Shown in pieces: positions 1 to 9,904 of a stretch of 26,171 bases of DNA; the first letter of the stretch is position 1; each line of letters begins with the position of its first letter. The notes beneath the pieces are model-generated. The model saw only the letters and a list, made by a program, of their open reading frames with translations. It was not told the DNA's origin and ran no database searches. This DNA comes from Coemansia sp. RSA 922 (Eukaryota; Kickxellomycota; Kickxellomycetes; Kickxellales; Kickxellaceae), in contig JANBQS010000211.1 in NCBI GenBank assembly GCA_027577415.1, positions 1-26,171 of the forward strand. The letters are read 5' to 3'. The translations under genes and the position numbers were made by a program.

Positions 1-3000
1 CATAGGGCAGATATCTGAGCAATATGCGATTCAGGTACACGAGCCGACGCAGCACGACGCAAAGCCAGCGGCACATTTCCAGCCAGATCCACGCAGCACG
101 CCACAGTGACGCGACAAGCCGGGTGCGCGTAATTGCGAGCAGAGCTAACGCGCTCATAGGCGTCAATGGGCTCGACACGCACAGCATACAACGCCACCTG
201 AGCACGCGTAGCAGTAGCCAGGGGCTGCGACCCAGGAACACTAGCCTCGACCAAAGTAAAGGCTGGATCCGCATAGTCGCCAAGCCCCGCCGAACACCCT
301 TTCACCGGCTGCTGCTGCCAGTTGCGCATCCGCTGGCGCGCAGACAGGAACGGCACCTGCTCGAATGTCGCCACCGTCAGCGCATCGCGCTTATCGCAGA
401 ATGGCGGAGTATGAACCAGCGCATAGCAAATATCTACAGCTCCCGATACGTGCTCCAACGTCCGGCGCTCGGCAAACAAAACATCGTCCCAAGCACGGCC
501 ATAAAGCACTTGCGCCACATGTTTCGCGCTGACGCCCTGCAAAACGTCCACAGCCACAGTGACTGGAATGTCAGCATGCAAGCGAGAGTCCAAGCGCTCA
601 AACACCTCGCCAAACTCGCCCAGCGACCGGCGACTCCACCCACTGTCATCGGCGGCAATAGCAGTCTTTAGCGACGCATTCGACCTTACGTCGCTGGTAG
701 CAGCTAGTTGCTCCCACCGTGCACGCGGCGACTGCATATCCAAGCGCTCGATCTGATGCCTGATATCAGCAAACACGTGGCGCATAGCACGGGCAAACTG
801 AATTGGCGTCACCAGCCGACTGTCGCTCAGCGGCCCATGGATGACCGTGTAGTTCTGGATAACCAACTGACTCTGCGCAGCGGTAGCAGTTGACCCGCGA
901 CGATAGCTGCTACGGATGCTGGGCTGCGACTGCGGCGGACGCACTGTTGACGGAAGAGGCTCAGGCAGGCGCTCAATGAATAACCCACCGATAGTTGGCG
1001 AGTCGCGGGCCAGGCGTGGAGCCTCGTTGGCGGAGACCGACTGGCAGCGAGCGTAGAATCCGCGAACCGAGTCGTCACGCCGTAGATACCGCACTCGCAC
1101 AGCGACACTGTTGACTGCCACGCGCGGCGGCACTGACCACGGCAGCATCAACGGACTGCCGGTCCGCTGCGGGACTACCAAAGAGGAAGCTCTGTGCCCC
1201 ACAGTCTCACCAGCTTTGGAGGAGCTTATTTTGCGGACAATGGACACGCGGACCGTGGGCCACGCCATGACCATCGCCCCTTCCTCCTCCTCGACCCTTG
1301 GAAGCAACTGCGCACGGTGGTGACGTACACGCACCCGCGTCGCATGCGGGTCAGCCTCAGGGTCAACAAAGCATGCCACGCGTGTAGACTCTGCGTAAAA
1401 CGGCTCCACGACAACTTCCACGCTAGCAGCCCCGCGCTCAGTGCCGTCAGCCCGAGAGCCATGCGCCCACACACGGTGTTCGATACGGAACTCCGCCTCT
1501 ACAAACTCCATTTCATCATTCGCAGTCATTGGCCCACCGGCACTAGCCGCTTGTCTGTACGACGACGCTGCCGAACTCCCAGTCGCCTGGCGTCTCGGCG
1601 GGGCGCCCCAAGTAGCCAGGCGGTAGCTGAAGCAGACGCTATCAGGCTCAACATCAGTACTCATAACATGGGCATTGCGCGTCCACACAGCTGCAGGCTG
1701 CGCGCCATACGCGTCCAAGTAGTTGACTAGCTGCGTGATGTCCTTCGTCACTGCGGCTGACTCTCCCGCTCCCACCACAGCTGCCGTCTGATCAGCAAAC
1801 TCTGCTACGCGGTCCATCCACCCGCCCGGATTATATTTGACATAGTGCGTGATCCGGACTACGTGCTGCTTACGCCGCTGGTTCTCAAACTCTGCGTCCA
1901 TGGCGGCTGACCCCGTCGTCAAAGACCCGCTGCGCAGCCGAACGTCGCCTGTCCGCGGTCCCAAATCGCCAATATTGGTAAGCATCTTCAAGCTCATACG
2001 TCCTCCAGAACTACCAGCATCAACAGCCGGCTGCTGATGAGTTGACTTCTCCAACACCCATGCTGATAGTCCCAAGTCAGCTCGCACAGCGGATCCAGTA
2101 TTATCAATAGCAGGCAAGTCGTATGGAAGCGTGTCAACCGAGCACTCGGCCACTTCGATGCGGCTACGCTGATTGCTACTCCATGAACGGCATACCACGG
2201 CGTCGCGCGCAGATGTTGCCCATGTCCCCGCTGATCGATAATAATTAATAGTGGCATTGGCTGATACTTGCTCCACTTGCCGTGCTGACGTCCATAGACC
2301 AGATACCTTCCTCATATGAGTGCCACCCAATGACAATGCACTGAATACGTCAAAGACCGTCCACCCCTCGACCGACGCCTCAGCACGGAGCACAGTACCA
2401 TCGACCCGATGCTCAGCAGGCACCAACAAAGCAGCAGTGACATCATTGCTGCTGTCGACACTGGCACTGCTAGACCGACTAATACTAGCTGGTTGCGGCT
2501 CTTCAGTCTGAACCGGCATTGCATTTGGTGTCGCTGAGAGATCCGTTCGAGAAATCGTGATCCCGCCTGCCGCCGCCATGCCTACCAGCTTCCATTGCGG
2601 TGCAGGAACTAGGCTGGCCTGATGCAGTCGAATAAGAGGAACCGCCTGCATCGCGACATCCGCCTGACTATGTCCAGCCTCGCCATCCGTTGCGATTTCG
2701 GGTGTCTCGCTAGCAATGACATAAGCGGACGCTGTGGTCGATGACCCTCGACGACTGCGCTCACAAACCAGCGTATCACTGCTACCCACGTCAGGAGCTG
2801 GAGTAAGCCCCAGCGGCGTACTAGTTACTCCGGCCACCACCGACGTCGGAGTATCAGATCTGGCATTTGGCGTCGAGCGAAGGTTAGAGTTGGTCGGCGG
2901 AGCTGCGCTAGACCGAGAAGAGTGCGACTTGGAGACAGTCGTGGGGTCAAGCGAGAATGGAGTGACATCCAACACATGTCCATTCACACGCAGTCCAGCT

Positions 3001-4840
3001 TCTCCATCCTGGTTCATTTGCGAGCTCTTGCGCACCGACACCGACACGCTATACGCTCGATCAGCCGCCGACTCATTCAAGTCTTGGTCACCAACATCTG
3101 CAGATACCCCCGCCGGCGGATTCATAATCCTTACCAAGTACCGCCTTTTGGAGTTCTGCTGCGACGCAATCGAGAAACACCGCACCAACAATCTACCCGC
3201 CAGCTCAGCAAGCACTCCGCGCTCCCACCCCTGCTTGGCCGACCGCCGTCTACCAGGACTATCGCCCGGATGCGAGGCCAAAAACTCGTCTAGCGAAAAT
3301 CCCAGCTGTGACCCCGTGAACAGCTCAGGTGCCGCCGCCTGCATCTTTGTGACAGACGCAAAGAACCGCTGAATATCGCAGCTGTTGCCCGTTACTTCCA
3401 GCTGTATGTCGACTGAGAATCCCTCGGTGTGCCACCGCGACGCATCAACGACAAACTCTACCATGCTGTCTCCTAGTCGCGCCCGCGTAGCTACTAGTGC
3501 TACTTCTTCGCCGTCGCGGACTATCCCACCTCCATGTGTGCCTAGCGCTGCTGCCTCGCCCTGTCGTCGCCGCAAAGAGCTCGACAAGTATGATGATAGT
3601 GAGGATACTTTGCGCGTATGCATGGGCGGCGATGCAATAGCTCCTGTGCCGGGCAGAGGCACGCTGCTGTTGCTGGAGCTGGATGTTTCGAGATCAATAA
3701 TTCGAGCGATAATCGGCTGCTCAGGCACCGGCTGTGGCTGCCCTGGTTGGGGAGAGCACAAGCCACAGTTGGCCATCACCGAGTAGGCAACTACCCATGT
3801 CGGCGCTGATGTAGTCTGTATCTCGCCACTTCTACTCCGACACCAGTCCCTGCGGTCAATGGATATCGACGGACCGATACGCGCCAACCGTGGCGGAGCT
3901 CCCAGCAACCGCAAATGGGCTACCAACGACGGAATCAAGTATGCTGCCGCGCTGCAAGCCAAGGCGTTCTGGGACTTCCATGACCCTAGATCCAAATGCA
4001 TAAAGCACGTCACTTGCACACACACTCTGGGCTTATTCCTTCGCAGCAAACTCTCACCGCCAATATTCCTCGACTGTGGTGTCATAGAAACCGCGTCCAT
4101 GGGCGTGGCAATCTCGACACACCATGCCCACAAATCAGAGTGAACACGTTTGAAAGGCTGCTCTTCGCGCAAATACGCAGGATCGTCGGGCGTAGTAGGC
4201 AGTGAGGTCGAGATATACACTACTGTAGTCGGATCCACGAGCGACGTCTCCACTGTTAACAAATCCCGCTGGTGCGCAAACTCCTTTGTACGTCCTGGAA
4301 CGGGACTCCTCAATATTGAGCGCGTAATCGTGGTGTTTGCGTCGATCATCTCGAGAGTACTACTAGAGCTGAGAAAGTAGTTCCACATGCTACGAATCCC
4401 TGGACACTCCAACACCGCTTGCCAGTCGCGGAGCTCAGACAAGTATGCCGAAAATGGACCCTGCGTGTCACGGCTCACTCCAGGGTCCAACGGTATTGAC
4501 GCCGTCATGCGGTAGATGTCGCTTTGTTTATTGGTACTGTCTATGACAGTTCGTCTACCCATTTGGACGTTGACGTCGCCACCGGCTACCGTGTGCGGCG
4601 CCCAACGTCCTACTGCTGGCGCTACTGGCACCCAGCCCTCGCCCGACGACTTTAGAGCCACGAACTGGCTTAGAGCTCGTGTGAGCACTTCGACCTGCCG
4701 TTTGCGCAGCCTACGCAATAACAAAAAAAGAGCAAAGCCCGTGTGAGGACATATTAGTGGGGCGTACATATACACGTTCCGAATTGTCAGGTGTGAGTAA
4801 CAACACTCTACCTAGTCTGGTCCAAGTCTGCCTCGTCCAT
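1..4840 (-). CDS. Multi-START-domain lipid-binding protein, two exons, 3' end missing
   Basis: The minus strand is open without a stop from 4814 to the left edge (over 1,580 codons), so this is one gene whose C-terminus lies outside the window. I place the start at 4840: exon 1 (4840-4812) encodes MDEADLDQTR, a 101-nt intron follows, and exon 2 (4710-1) continues in frame. Three START-like modules are visible. The first spans about residues 95-285 (W119, RD at 158-159, a CFMHLDLGSW strand near 245). The second spans about 780-1040 (W816, RD at 845-846 followed by VVCRSW). The third starts near 1385 (WDD at 1417, RD at 1451-1452, a CCVDLAGNVP strand later) and is cut by the edge. Residues about 290-780 are Ser/Pro-rich linker with a beta-rich patch. 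START domains bind sterols, phospholipids or ceramides, so intracellular lipid transfer is inferred. No membrane anchor is seen in the spliced form. The family call rests on motif pattern only. Confidence 0.72.
4711..4811 (-). other. Spliceosomal intron of the multi-START gene
   Basis: Read on the minus strand, exon 1 ends in ACTAG, followed by the donor GTAGAGT at 4811. The acceptor is a pyrimidine run ending TTGCGTAG at 4711. Branch-point-like CTGAC and CTAAT lie inside, the latter about 40 nt before the acceptor. Splicing joins AG to G and keeps the frame; retention gives an immediate TAG stop. The alternative is an unspliced start at the in-frame ATG at 4769, which would lie inside this intron. 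Confidence 0.75.
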
Positions 4841-5721
4841 TGCGAGCGCTGTCACTGCTCTTACAACTCGCGTAGTTTAGTGAAAATAAAGAGAGAAAAG
4901 AAGAAGCGCAATTTTAGAGTACAAATGAATCACGAGTAAATGAAAAGAAATTCAATATACCAAAAGAAAGAAGAAAAAACTGGGGAGCGACTAACGCCCA
5001 TCACTTGTGGCGGCCCACGCAGGAACTGTGCATGCTGACATCACTACCCCCCACATACGCGCCACATGCCTGACTCGCGATTATAATATTGTAACTTTTC
5101 TTAATTAAACTACACTTAAAACTTCATCTAAGATGCTTCGCTTTTTTTTTACTCAGCTCTGGTGGTGATGACGACAACAGCAGATTCATCAGCGTGTGTG
5201 TTCTTGAGCGCTACTGTTGTCTGCCAAAGTTCCATCAAACTATTTGTGCAACACTCTGGCGAAAGTTTGACAGGAAAACATATTTATATACCCTATTTTC
5301 AGCCTTATGGCCAATGATTGAGTCTGCCATCCACTCTATAACGACTATAGGTGTTGGTGTAAGTGTAATTTGTATGCACACCGTAGTTTCTTATATTCGG
5401 TAAGTAGCCAGAATGTTGTAGGCACACTAGCACATATTTTTTTTTACGAATAAGATACACTACATGATAAAACTAAAAGCAACGCCAATGATATATAGTG
5501 AACTTTATAGTGGTAATGCCGTGTAAGTGGAAAGCAATTTCTATGCCTCCTTTGTAGAGTTGATTTCAAAGCCTCACCAAAAAAAAAAATTGGACAGCTT
5601 GTAGAGAAAGAGCTTTGACGTACTTCCTTTCTTGCTTCTGCTTTATTCACTTCCAACCATTTTTTATTATTAAACTATCCAACCTTTTTTATCACTTTTT
5701 CACAAGCTGTCATTTGCCACC
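4841..5721. promoter_or_regulatory. Divergent intergenic region between the multi-START gene and F-box-like gene A
   Basis: This 881-bp stretch has no convincing gene. It holds a purine-rich run at about 4880-4980, a short GC-richer patch with TGACATCAC at about 5036-5044, and AT-rich DNA after 5085. The last 200 bp resemble the leader of the downstream paralogues: CAAAGCCTC at 5567, 155 bp before the gene A start, followed by an AGAGAAAGAGCTTTG segment. It probably carries promoters for both divergent genes; the exact sites are inferred. Confidence 0.5.
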
Positions 5722-7401
5722 ATGTCCTACCATTTGTCGCCAACTCAAACTCTTTCCACCGACGTTATACGCCTAATTATTGAGTGGCTAGTAAAAGAAC
5801 AGAGGTCACCTTTGCAAGAAAATAGTTGCCAGATGCAGCACTTGAGGCAGCTACTGCCTGTGTGCTTAACTTGGCGACAGGCAGCCCTTGAATATATGTG
5901 GAGACAGGTCGTTCTCCTCATTGGCATCACAAAAAATGAAGTGTATCTTAGACAGCCAGTGTATATTAAAGAGAAAACGATGCCAATTCATGCCAAGAGC
6001 TTGACTAGGGATATTTATGTAAATGTCCCCATGTCAGGCATTATCAGTGGAGTTGCTCACAAACTTCTGGTTGACTATATTGGAGACACTAAGTGTTTTC
6101 CCCTTGTCAAAAAACTAACTGTCGAGATAACAAACTATGAGGACCAGTATTTTGACGTGAGAGACATTGCCATTGCCAATGCTCTTGAGTTTGCCAAGTT
6201 ACTCAAATCAATAGCCCCTGAGGCAACAGTAATTGATGTGATATGCTGTGGGGGATATTCTCCTAGAATAAATATCGACAATAACCTTGGTAGCATTTTG
6301 GATGAAGAAATATTAAGTACGCTAGCAAATGTGCTCTATGCTAGCTCAAAACGCGCAAAGCTTAAACTGCTTGGAGTTGATGTTGAAAATCTATCGACTA
6401 TTGACCACATCCCGCCACTTTGCTCAATTAAATTTACTTGTGAGAAATCACTAGATGTACACGCAAGTCTTGTACACAAATCCGCCAGCACACTTCAGCA
6501 CCTAACTATTGCTACAAGTAATGCCAACATTCTAATTTACAATACTAATGGTGAAGCTGTTGTATACCCAAGTTTGCAGTACCTGTGCATGCTGGGGTGT
6601 GTCCGCAATATTGCTGATGCAAAGGCGATTGTGACTAAAGCAGCTCCATTCCCTGTTTTAAGAATTTTGACATTGAACACATCATATCCATTTGATGATG
6701 ATGTGTTATTCCGAGGCAACACCGCAACCCTGGAGTATCTGAACTTCCGCTTGGACAGGGATATTGTAACTATGTTCAATAGGTTCAAGACATTTGAAAA
6801 CAGGCACAAAGTATTACGCCATGTAATTGTTCAAGAGGATACTGTCTACGATAGTGTCTCTCTTGTCTCCAAGGCTGATATGATTAGATTTCTAAAGAAT
6901 TTGACGAGTTTTGCTCAAAGACTATCAGTCTGGTCATCAACCTTGCAGAAAATGCCAATTGTTGCAATGCAGCATGGCCAGGCGTTCAAAAACATCAAAG
7001 TGTTTGAAGTACGTCTAGGCCGTCCATCGTTGTTTGATAATTTATGTCTATTAAGGGCACTTCCAGCCCTTGTCGACCTTAGGAGTAGCATAAGTGGCCT
7101 GGGACCTGAGTTAGAGAGCATTTCCTCTGAAGAGCTCCCTGATTATATAGCTTCCTCGTATTTTGATTCGGGAGTGAATTTGCAAGTTTTGAGGGTAAAT
7201 TACTTTAGTGCCCAGTACGCTGCCCAATTTGTAGATTACGTGTTGCTATTAGCACTTGCATGTCCAAAGCTCCACCGGGTAGAAGTGAGGCCAAGCAATC
7301 TTCAAATTTACCATGTTGAAGTTGCTAAACGGCTGGAGAGTGGTCCATATAGCAAGTACGCTGCGCGGCTCAATAGGATGACTAATGCCATTTTTGAGTA
7401 A
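5722..7401 (+). CDS. F-box-like protein, tandem family copy A
   Basis: Single exon, 559 aa, with a strong GCCACC-ATG start. Residues about 8-65 fit an F-box pattern: the opening LSTDVIRLII helix, then VCLTWRQAALEYMW with W51 and W60 in the same place in all four copies. F-box proteins usually link Skp1-Cullin ubiquitin ligases to substrates through their C-terminal part. The rest is a long regular region shared by the copies, with landmarks SGVAHKLLVDYIGDTKCFP, LEFAKLLKS, SASTLQHL, DDDVLFRGNT, LPALV and a terminal ESGPYSKYAARLN. It may be a degenerate leucine-rich-repeat solenoid, but I see no clean repeat register. Gene A is the first of four head-to-tail copies. Function as a substrate receptor is inferred; the gene call itself is secure. 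Confidence 0.8.
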   Translation: MSYHLSPTQTLSTDVIRLIIEWLVKEQRSPLQENSCQMQHLRQLLPVCLTWRQAALEYMWRQVVLLIGITKNEVYLRQPVYIKEKTMPIHAKSLTRDIYVNVPMSGIISGVAHKLLVDYIGDTKCFPLVKKLTVEITNYEDQYFDVRDIAIANALEFAKLLKSIAPEATVIDVICCGGYSPRINIDNNLGSILDEEILSTLANVLYASSKRAKLKLLGVDVENLSTIDHIPPLCSIKFTCEKSLDVHASLVHKSASTLQHLTIATSNANILIYNTNGEAVVYPSLQYLCMLGCVRNIADAKAIVTKAAPFPVLRILTLNTSYPFDDDVLFRGNTATLEYLNFRLDRDIVTMFNRFKTFENRHKVLRHVIVQEDTVYDSVSLVSKADMIRFLKNLTSFAQRLSVWSSTLQKMPIVAMQHGQAFKNIKVFEVRLGRPSLFDNLCLLRALPALVDLRSSISGLGPELESISSEELPDYIASSYFDSGVNLQVLRVNYFSAQYAAQFVDYVLLLALACPKLHRVEVRPSNLQIYHVEVAKRLESGPYSKYAARLNRMTNAIFE

Positions 7402-7520
7402 AGCGGCACAGGGGATAGCATGAAGGAATAATTTTTTATTACTTCCCAAAGTTCGAAATAGTCAACATATTTACGAATATCGCCACTTGGGCCACATCCT
7501 ATTTCTAAGTACTTCTTCTG

Positions 7521-7620
7521 AGTATATTCTTATTCTTCCAATAAATAGTTGCAGTTGGCAATTAGTATTAGTGAATCATGAACAAGAGGCATGACAACAT
7601 TGTCTTTGCCTCCTTTGATT
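7521..7620 (+). repeat. 100-bp intergenic block, copy 1 (A-B spacer)
   Basis: Compared with 11681-11780 I count 5 mismatches in 100 positions and no gaps. The block spans the AATAAA of copy A and the start of the promoter of copy B. The two occurrences are 4,160 bp apart, two units of the tandem array. Confidence 0.9.
7540..7545 (+). terminator. AATAAA, candidate poly(A) signal of copy A
   Basis: Canonical hexamer 139 bp after the stop of copy A. The same hexamer sits at the matching place after copy C (11700). Confidence 0.55.
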
Positions 7621-7831
7621 CTTTGCATTCTTTGCCTCCTTTGCGTCATTTGCTGAGAATTTTCCAAAGCCTTCTCTTAAAAGTGGCCAAAGAACTGAAC
7701 AACCTAGAGAGAAAAGGCATTGAGGGGTATTGCATTCCATTTCTCTTCTGCCTCATTCACTCCTAACCATATTTTTTGGTCACCAAACTATCCAACTTAC
7801 AGTACAATCCCACTAGCCTATTTTAGTCACC

Positions 7832-9511
7832 ATGTCCAGCAATTTTTCGCTAGCTCAAGCTCCTCCCATCGACATTCTCCATGCAATTTTAGACCGTGTA
7901 GTCAGTAAGAAAATGTTGCCATTTAATGAATTTGGCTACCAGTTGGACCCTTTAAAGGAGTTGCTAGCCGTGAGTTCAACTTGGCGACAGGTAGCCCTTA
8001 AATACCTGTGGAGGCGGCTAAGGCTTACCATTGATGACAAGCCCGAAGAGATGTATACTCTGCATCCCTCATGGTTCAAAGCGAATAATCTACCATTCTA
8101 CGCTGCAAAATTAGTCACAGAGCTCCACTTAGAGGTTCCCATGTCTTGCATAGTCAGTGGAGTTGCTCACAAATATTTAGCGGAGTACATGGGAGACATA
8201 AAATGCTTTCCCTTTTCCAAGAAGATTATTGTCACCATTATTACGGATGACATAGTGTTTTCGGGTGCGAAGAGCAACATCATTAACAACGCTCTTGAAT
8301 TTGCTAACATGCTAATGTCAGTAGCGTCAACGCCAGCAACAGCAAGGATTAAATGTATTCATAAGCCGACGCAAATGGATGGTGAAAACAGGGAATATGG
8401 TGCATTAAACGAAGAGATTCTGGGATTGTTATTTAAAATTCTATATGGCAATACTAAGCGCGCAATGCTGCACTTGAGTTACTCGAACATTCAAAATCCA
8501 TGGACTTTTGATCATCTTCCTCTACTTTCATCTCTAGAACTAAGTGGTGAGAGTTCTCCAGATATGTGTGCAAGCCTGGTCCGCAGGTTCGCCAGTACGC
8601 TTCAGTGTCTACGTGTTAGTATAAGTAATGCCAACATGCTAATCTATAATGTGGATGATAAAGCTATCGTGTACCCGAATTTGCAATATTTGGGTTTGAG
8701 TGACTGTATCCGCAACACTACTGATATGAATGCAAGTTCATCGAATGCATCAAATGTCATTTCATTCCCCGTATTAAGAAGCGCGAACCTGTATTCGTTG
8801 TATCCATTTGCCGATGATGTATTGTTCCGAGGCAACACTAAAGCTCTAGAGTATTTGAATTTCGTGATAGACAAGTATGCTGTAACTATGTTCAACGGAT
8901 GCAAGACGTTTGAAAGCAAAGACAAAGTACTGCGGCATGTGCTCATTTCTGACGACTGGTTTAACGGGGATACCTACTTTGGCACTGAAGCTGAAACAAA
9001 CAAGTTCTTGAATAACCTAGCGAGTGCAGCTGAAAGATTGTCAGTGTCGGCATCGGTAGTAGCTAAGGTCTGCGTAACAGCAGCGCAGAATGGCCAAGGG
9101 TTCCAGAATATCAAATTATTTGAAATGGGTTCAAACATGTCACTTTTTGACGTGCTGTGTGCATTGACGGTACTTCCAGCCCTTGTAAAAGTTAGAGGCG
9201 GAATTAAGGGATTTGGGTCAGAGCTAGAGAATATCTCCCAGGAAGAACTGCCTGGCTACGTTGCTTCTACATTTTGTGATGTAGGAGAGAATTTGCAAGT
9301 GTGGAGCATGAACTCCTTCGCTAGTCAGTACGCCGCTCAGGTAATAGATTACATATTGCTTCTAGCACTTGCAAGCCCAAAATTCCGCCGGATAGAAATC
9401 ATGCCAAACACAGTTCTAAATTATCATGCCAGAGTTACCGAAGCTTTGGAGAGTGGTCCATATAGTAAATACGCATCGCAGCTCATCCGACTACTTGATG
9501 CTGCTTGCTAA
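7832..9511 (+). CDS. F-box-like protein, tandem family copy B (most divergent)
   Basis: Single exon, 559 aa, start context GTCACC-ATG. It keeps the N-terminal F-box-like pattern (PPIDILHAIL, then AVSSTWRQVALKYLW with W51 and W60) and the C-terminal landmarks SGVAHKYL, NALEFANML, ADDVLFRGNT, VLPALV and ESGPYSKYAS. It departs most from the others: the segment around residues 140-200 and the KTFESKDKVLRHV neighbourhood carry many private substitutions. A protein-ubiquitin-ligase adaptor role is inferred from the F-box-like N-terminus. No frameshift or stop interrupts the gene, so it looks functional. Its upstream spacer is shared with copy D although its coding sequence is not especially D-like. 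Confidence 0.8.
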   Translation: MSSNFSLAQAPPIDILHAILDRVVSKKMLPFNEFGYQLDPLKELLAVSSTWRQVALKYLWRRLRLTIDDKPEEMYTLHPSWFKANNLPFYAAKLVTELHLEVPMSCIVSGVAHKYLAEYMGDIKCFPFSKKIIVTIITDDIVFSGAKSNIINNALEFANMLMSVASTPATARIKCIHKPTQMDGENREYGALNEEILGLLFKILYGNTKRAMLHLSYSNIQNPWTFDHLPLLSSLELSGESSPDMCASLVRRFASTLQCLRVSISNANMLIYNVDDKAIVYPNLQYLGLSDCIRNTTDMNASSSNASNVISFPVLRSANLYSLYPFADDVLFRGNTKALEYLNFVIDKYAVTMFNGCKTFESKDKVLRHVLISDDWFNGDTYFGTEAETNKFLNNLASAAERLSVSASVVAKVCVTAAQNGQGFQNIKLFEMGSNMSLFDVLCALTVLPALVKVRGGIKGFGSELENISQEELPGYVASTFCDVGENLQVWSMNSFASQYAAQVIDYILLLALASPKFRRIEIMPNTVLNYHARVTEALESGPYSKYASQLIRLLDAAC

Positions 9512-9904
9512 CTAAACCGCATTAAATATTTTTGAGCCTGTCTAACTTTTACTACTTTTCATGGCCAGACATTGAATATGATTTTATTGCGACCTTCATT
9601 TAGGTCACATTTTATTTTTTGGTACTACTTTTGAGTGTTTTCTTACTTTTCAATAGGCTATTACAAATGTCAATTAGAATGGGTGGATTACAAAAAGGTG
9701 CCATTGTGCCATTGGCAAGCACTTTCTTTGTTTTCTTTGGCTGGATTTAGTCCAAAGCCTCTTGCAAAGGCAGTTGAAGAATCGTGTATCAAAGAGAGAA
9801 AAGGCTTTGGGGGTTTCCACCCTTTCTTCTTTATTCAATTACTATTATTTATTTCTTCGCCAAACTACTCTCCAGTACTTTTCAACCAGCCATTCTTAGC
9901 CACC
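9512..9904. promoter_or_regulatory. Spacer between copies B and C
   Basis: This 393-bp spacer has ATTAAA at 9521, just after the stop of B, as a possible variant poly(A) signal. Its upstream half is a diverged relative of the A-B and C-D spacers. CTTTG-rich sequence lies near 9720-9740, CAAAGCCT at 9753 (152 bp before the start of C), and AGAGAGAAAAGGCTTTG near 9798. The reading frame of C stays open upstream but has no in-frame ATG. Confidence 0.5.
9521..9526 (+). terminator. ATTAAA, candidate poly(A) signal of copy B
   Basis: Common variant hexamer 10 bp after the stop of copy B. It is close to the stop, so a later unrecognised signal is possible. Confidence 0.35.

Larger units (their letters stand above)
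7402..7831. promoter_or_regulatory. Spacer between copies A and B: 3' signal of A and promoter of B
   Basis: This 430-bp spacer has AATAAA at 7540, a candidate poly(A) signal for A. It also has a 100-bp block repeated between copies C and D, a CTTTG-rich promoter stretch (CTTTGCCTCCTTTG occurs at about 7603 and 7629), CAAAGCCT at 7665 (167 bp before the ATG), and a leader with AGAGAGAAAAGGC. No separate gene is supported. Confidence 0.55.

Noticed and set aside
24..671. 215-codon plus-strand frame and several others across 1-4750
   Set aside because: They lie opposite the long minus-strand frame, which has the START-like motifs and no stop over 4.7 kb. The plus-strand products are Arg/Ser/His-rich, typical of an antisense shadow.
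5194..5403. 69-codon hydrophobic plus-strand frame in the 4841-5721 spacer
   Set aside because: It starts with GTG, has no ATG until late, and lies in AT-rich spacer without a start context.
9635..9904. 90-codon upstream extension of copy C
   Set aside because: It begins with GTG and has no in-frame ATG. The ATG at 9905 has the GCCACC context and N-terminus of the paralogues.
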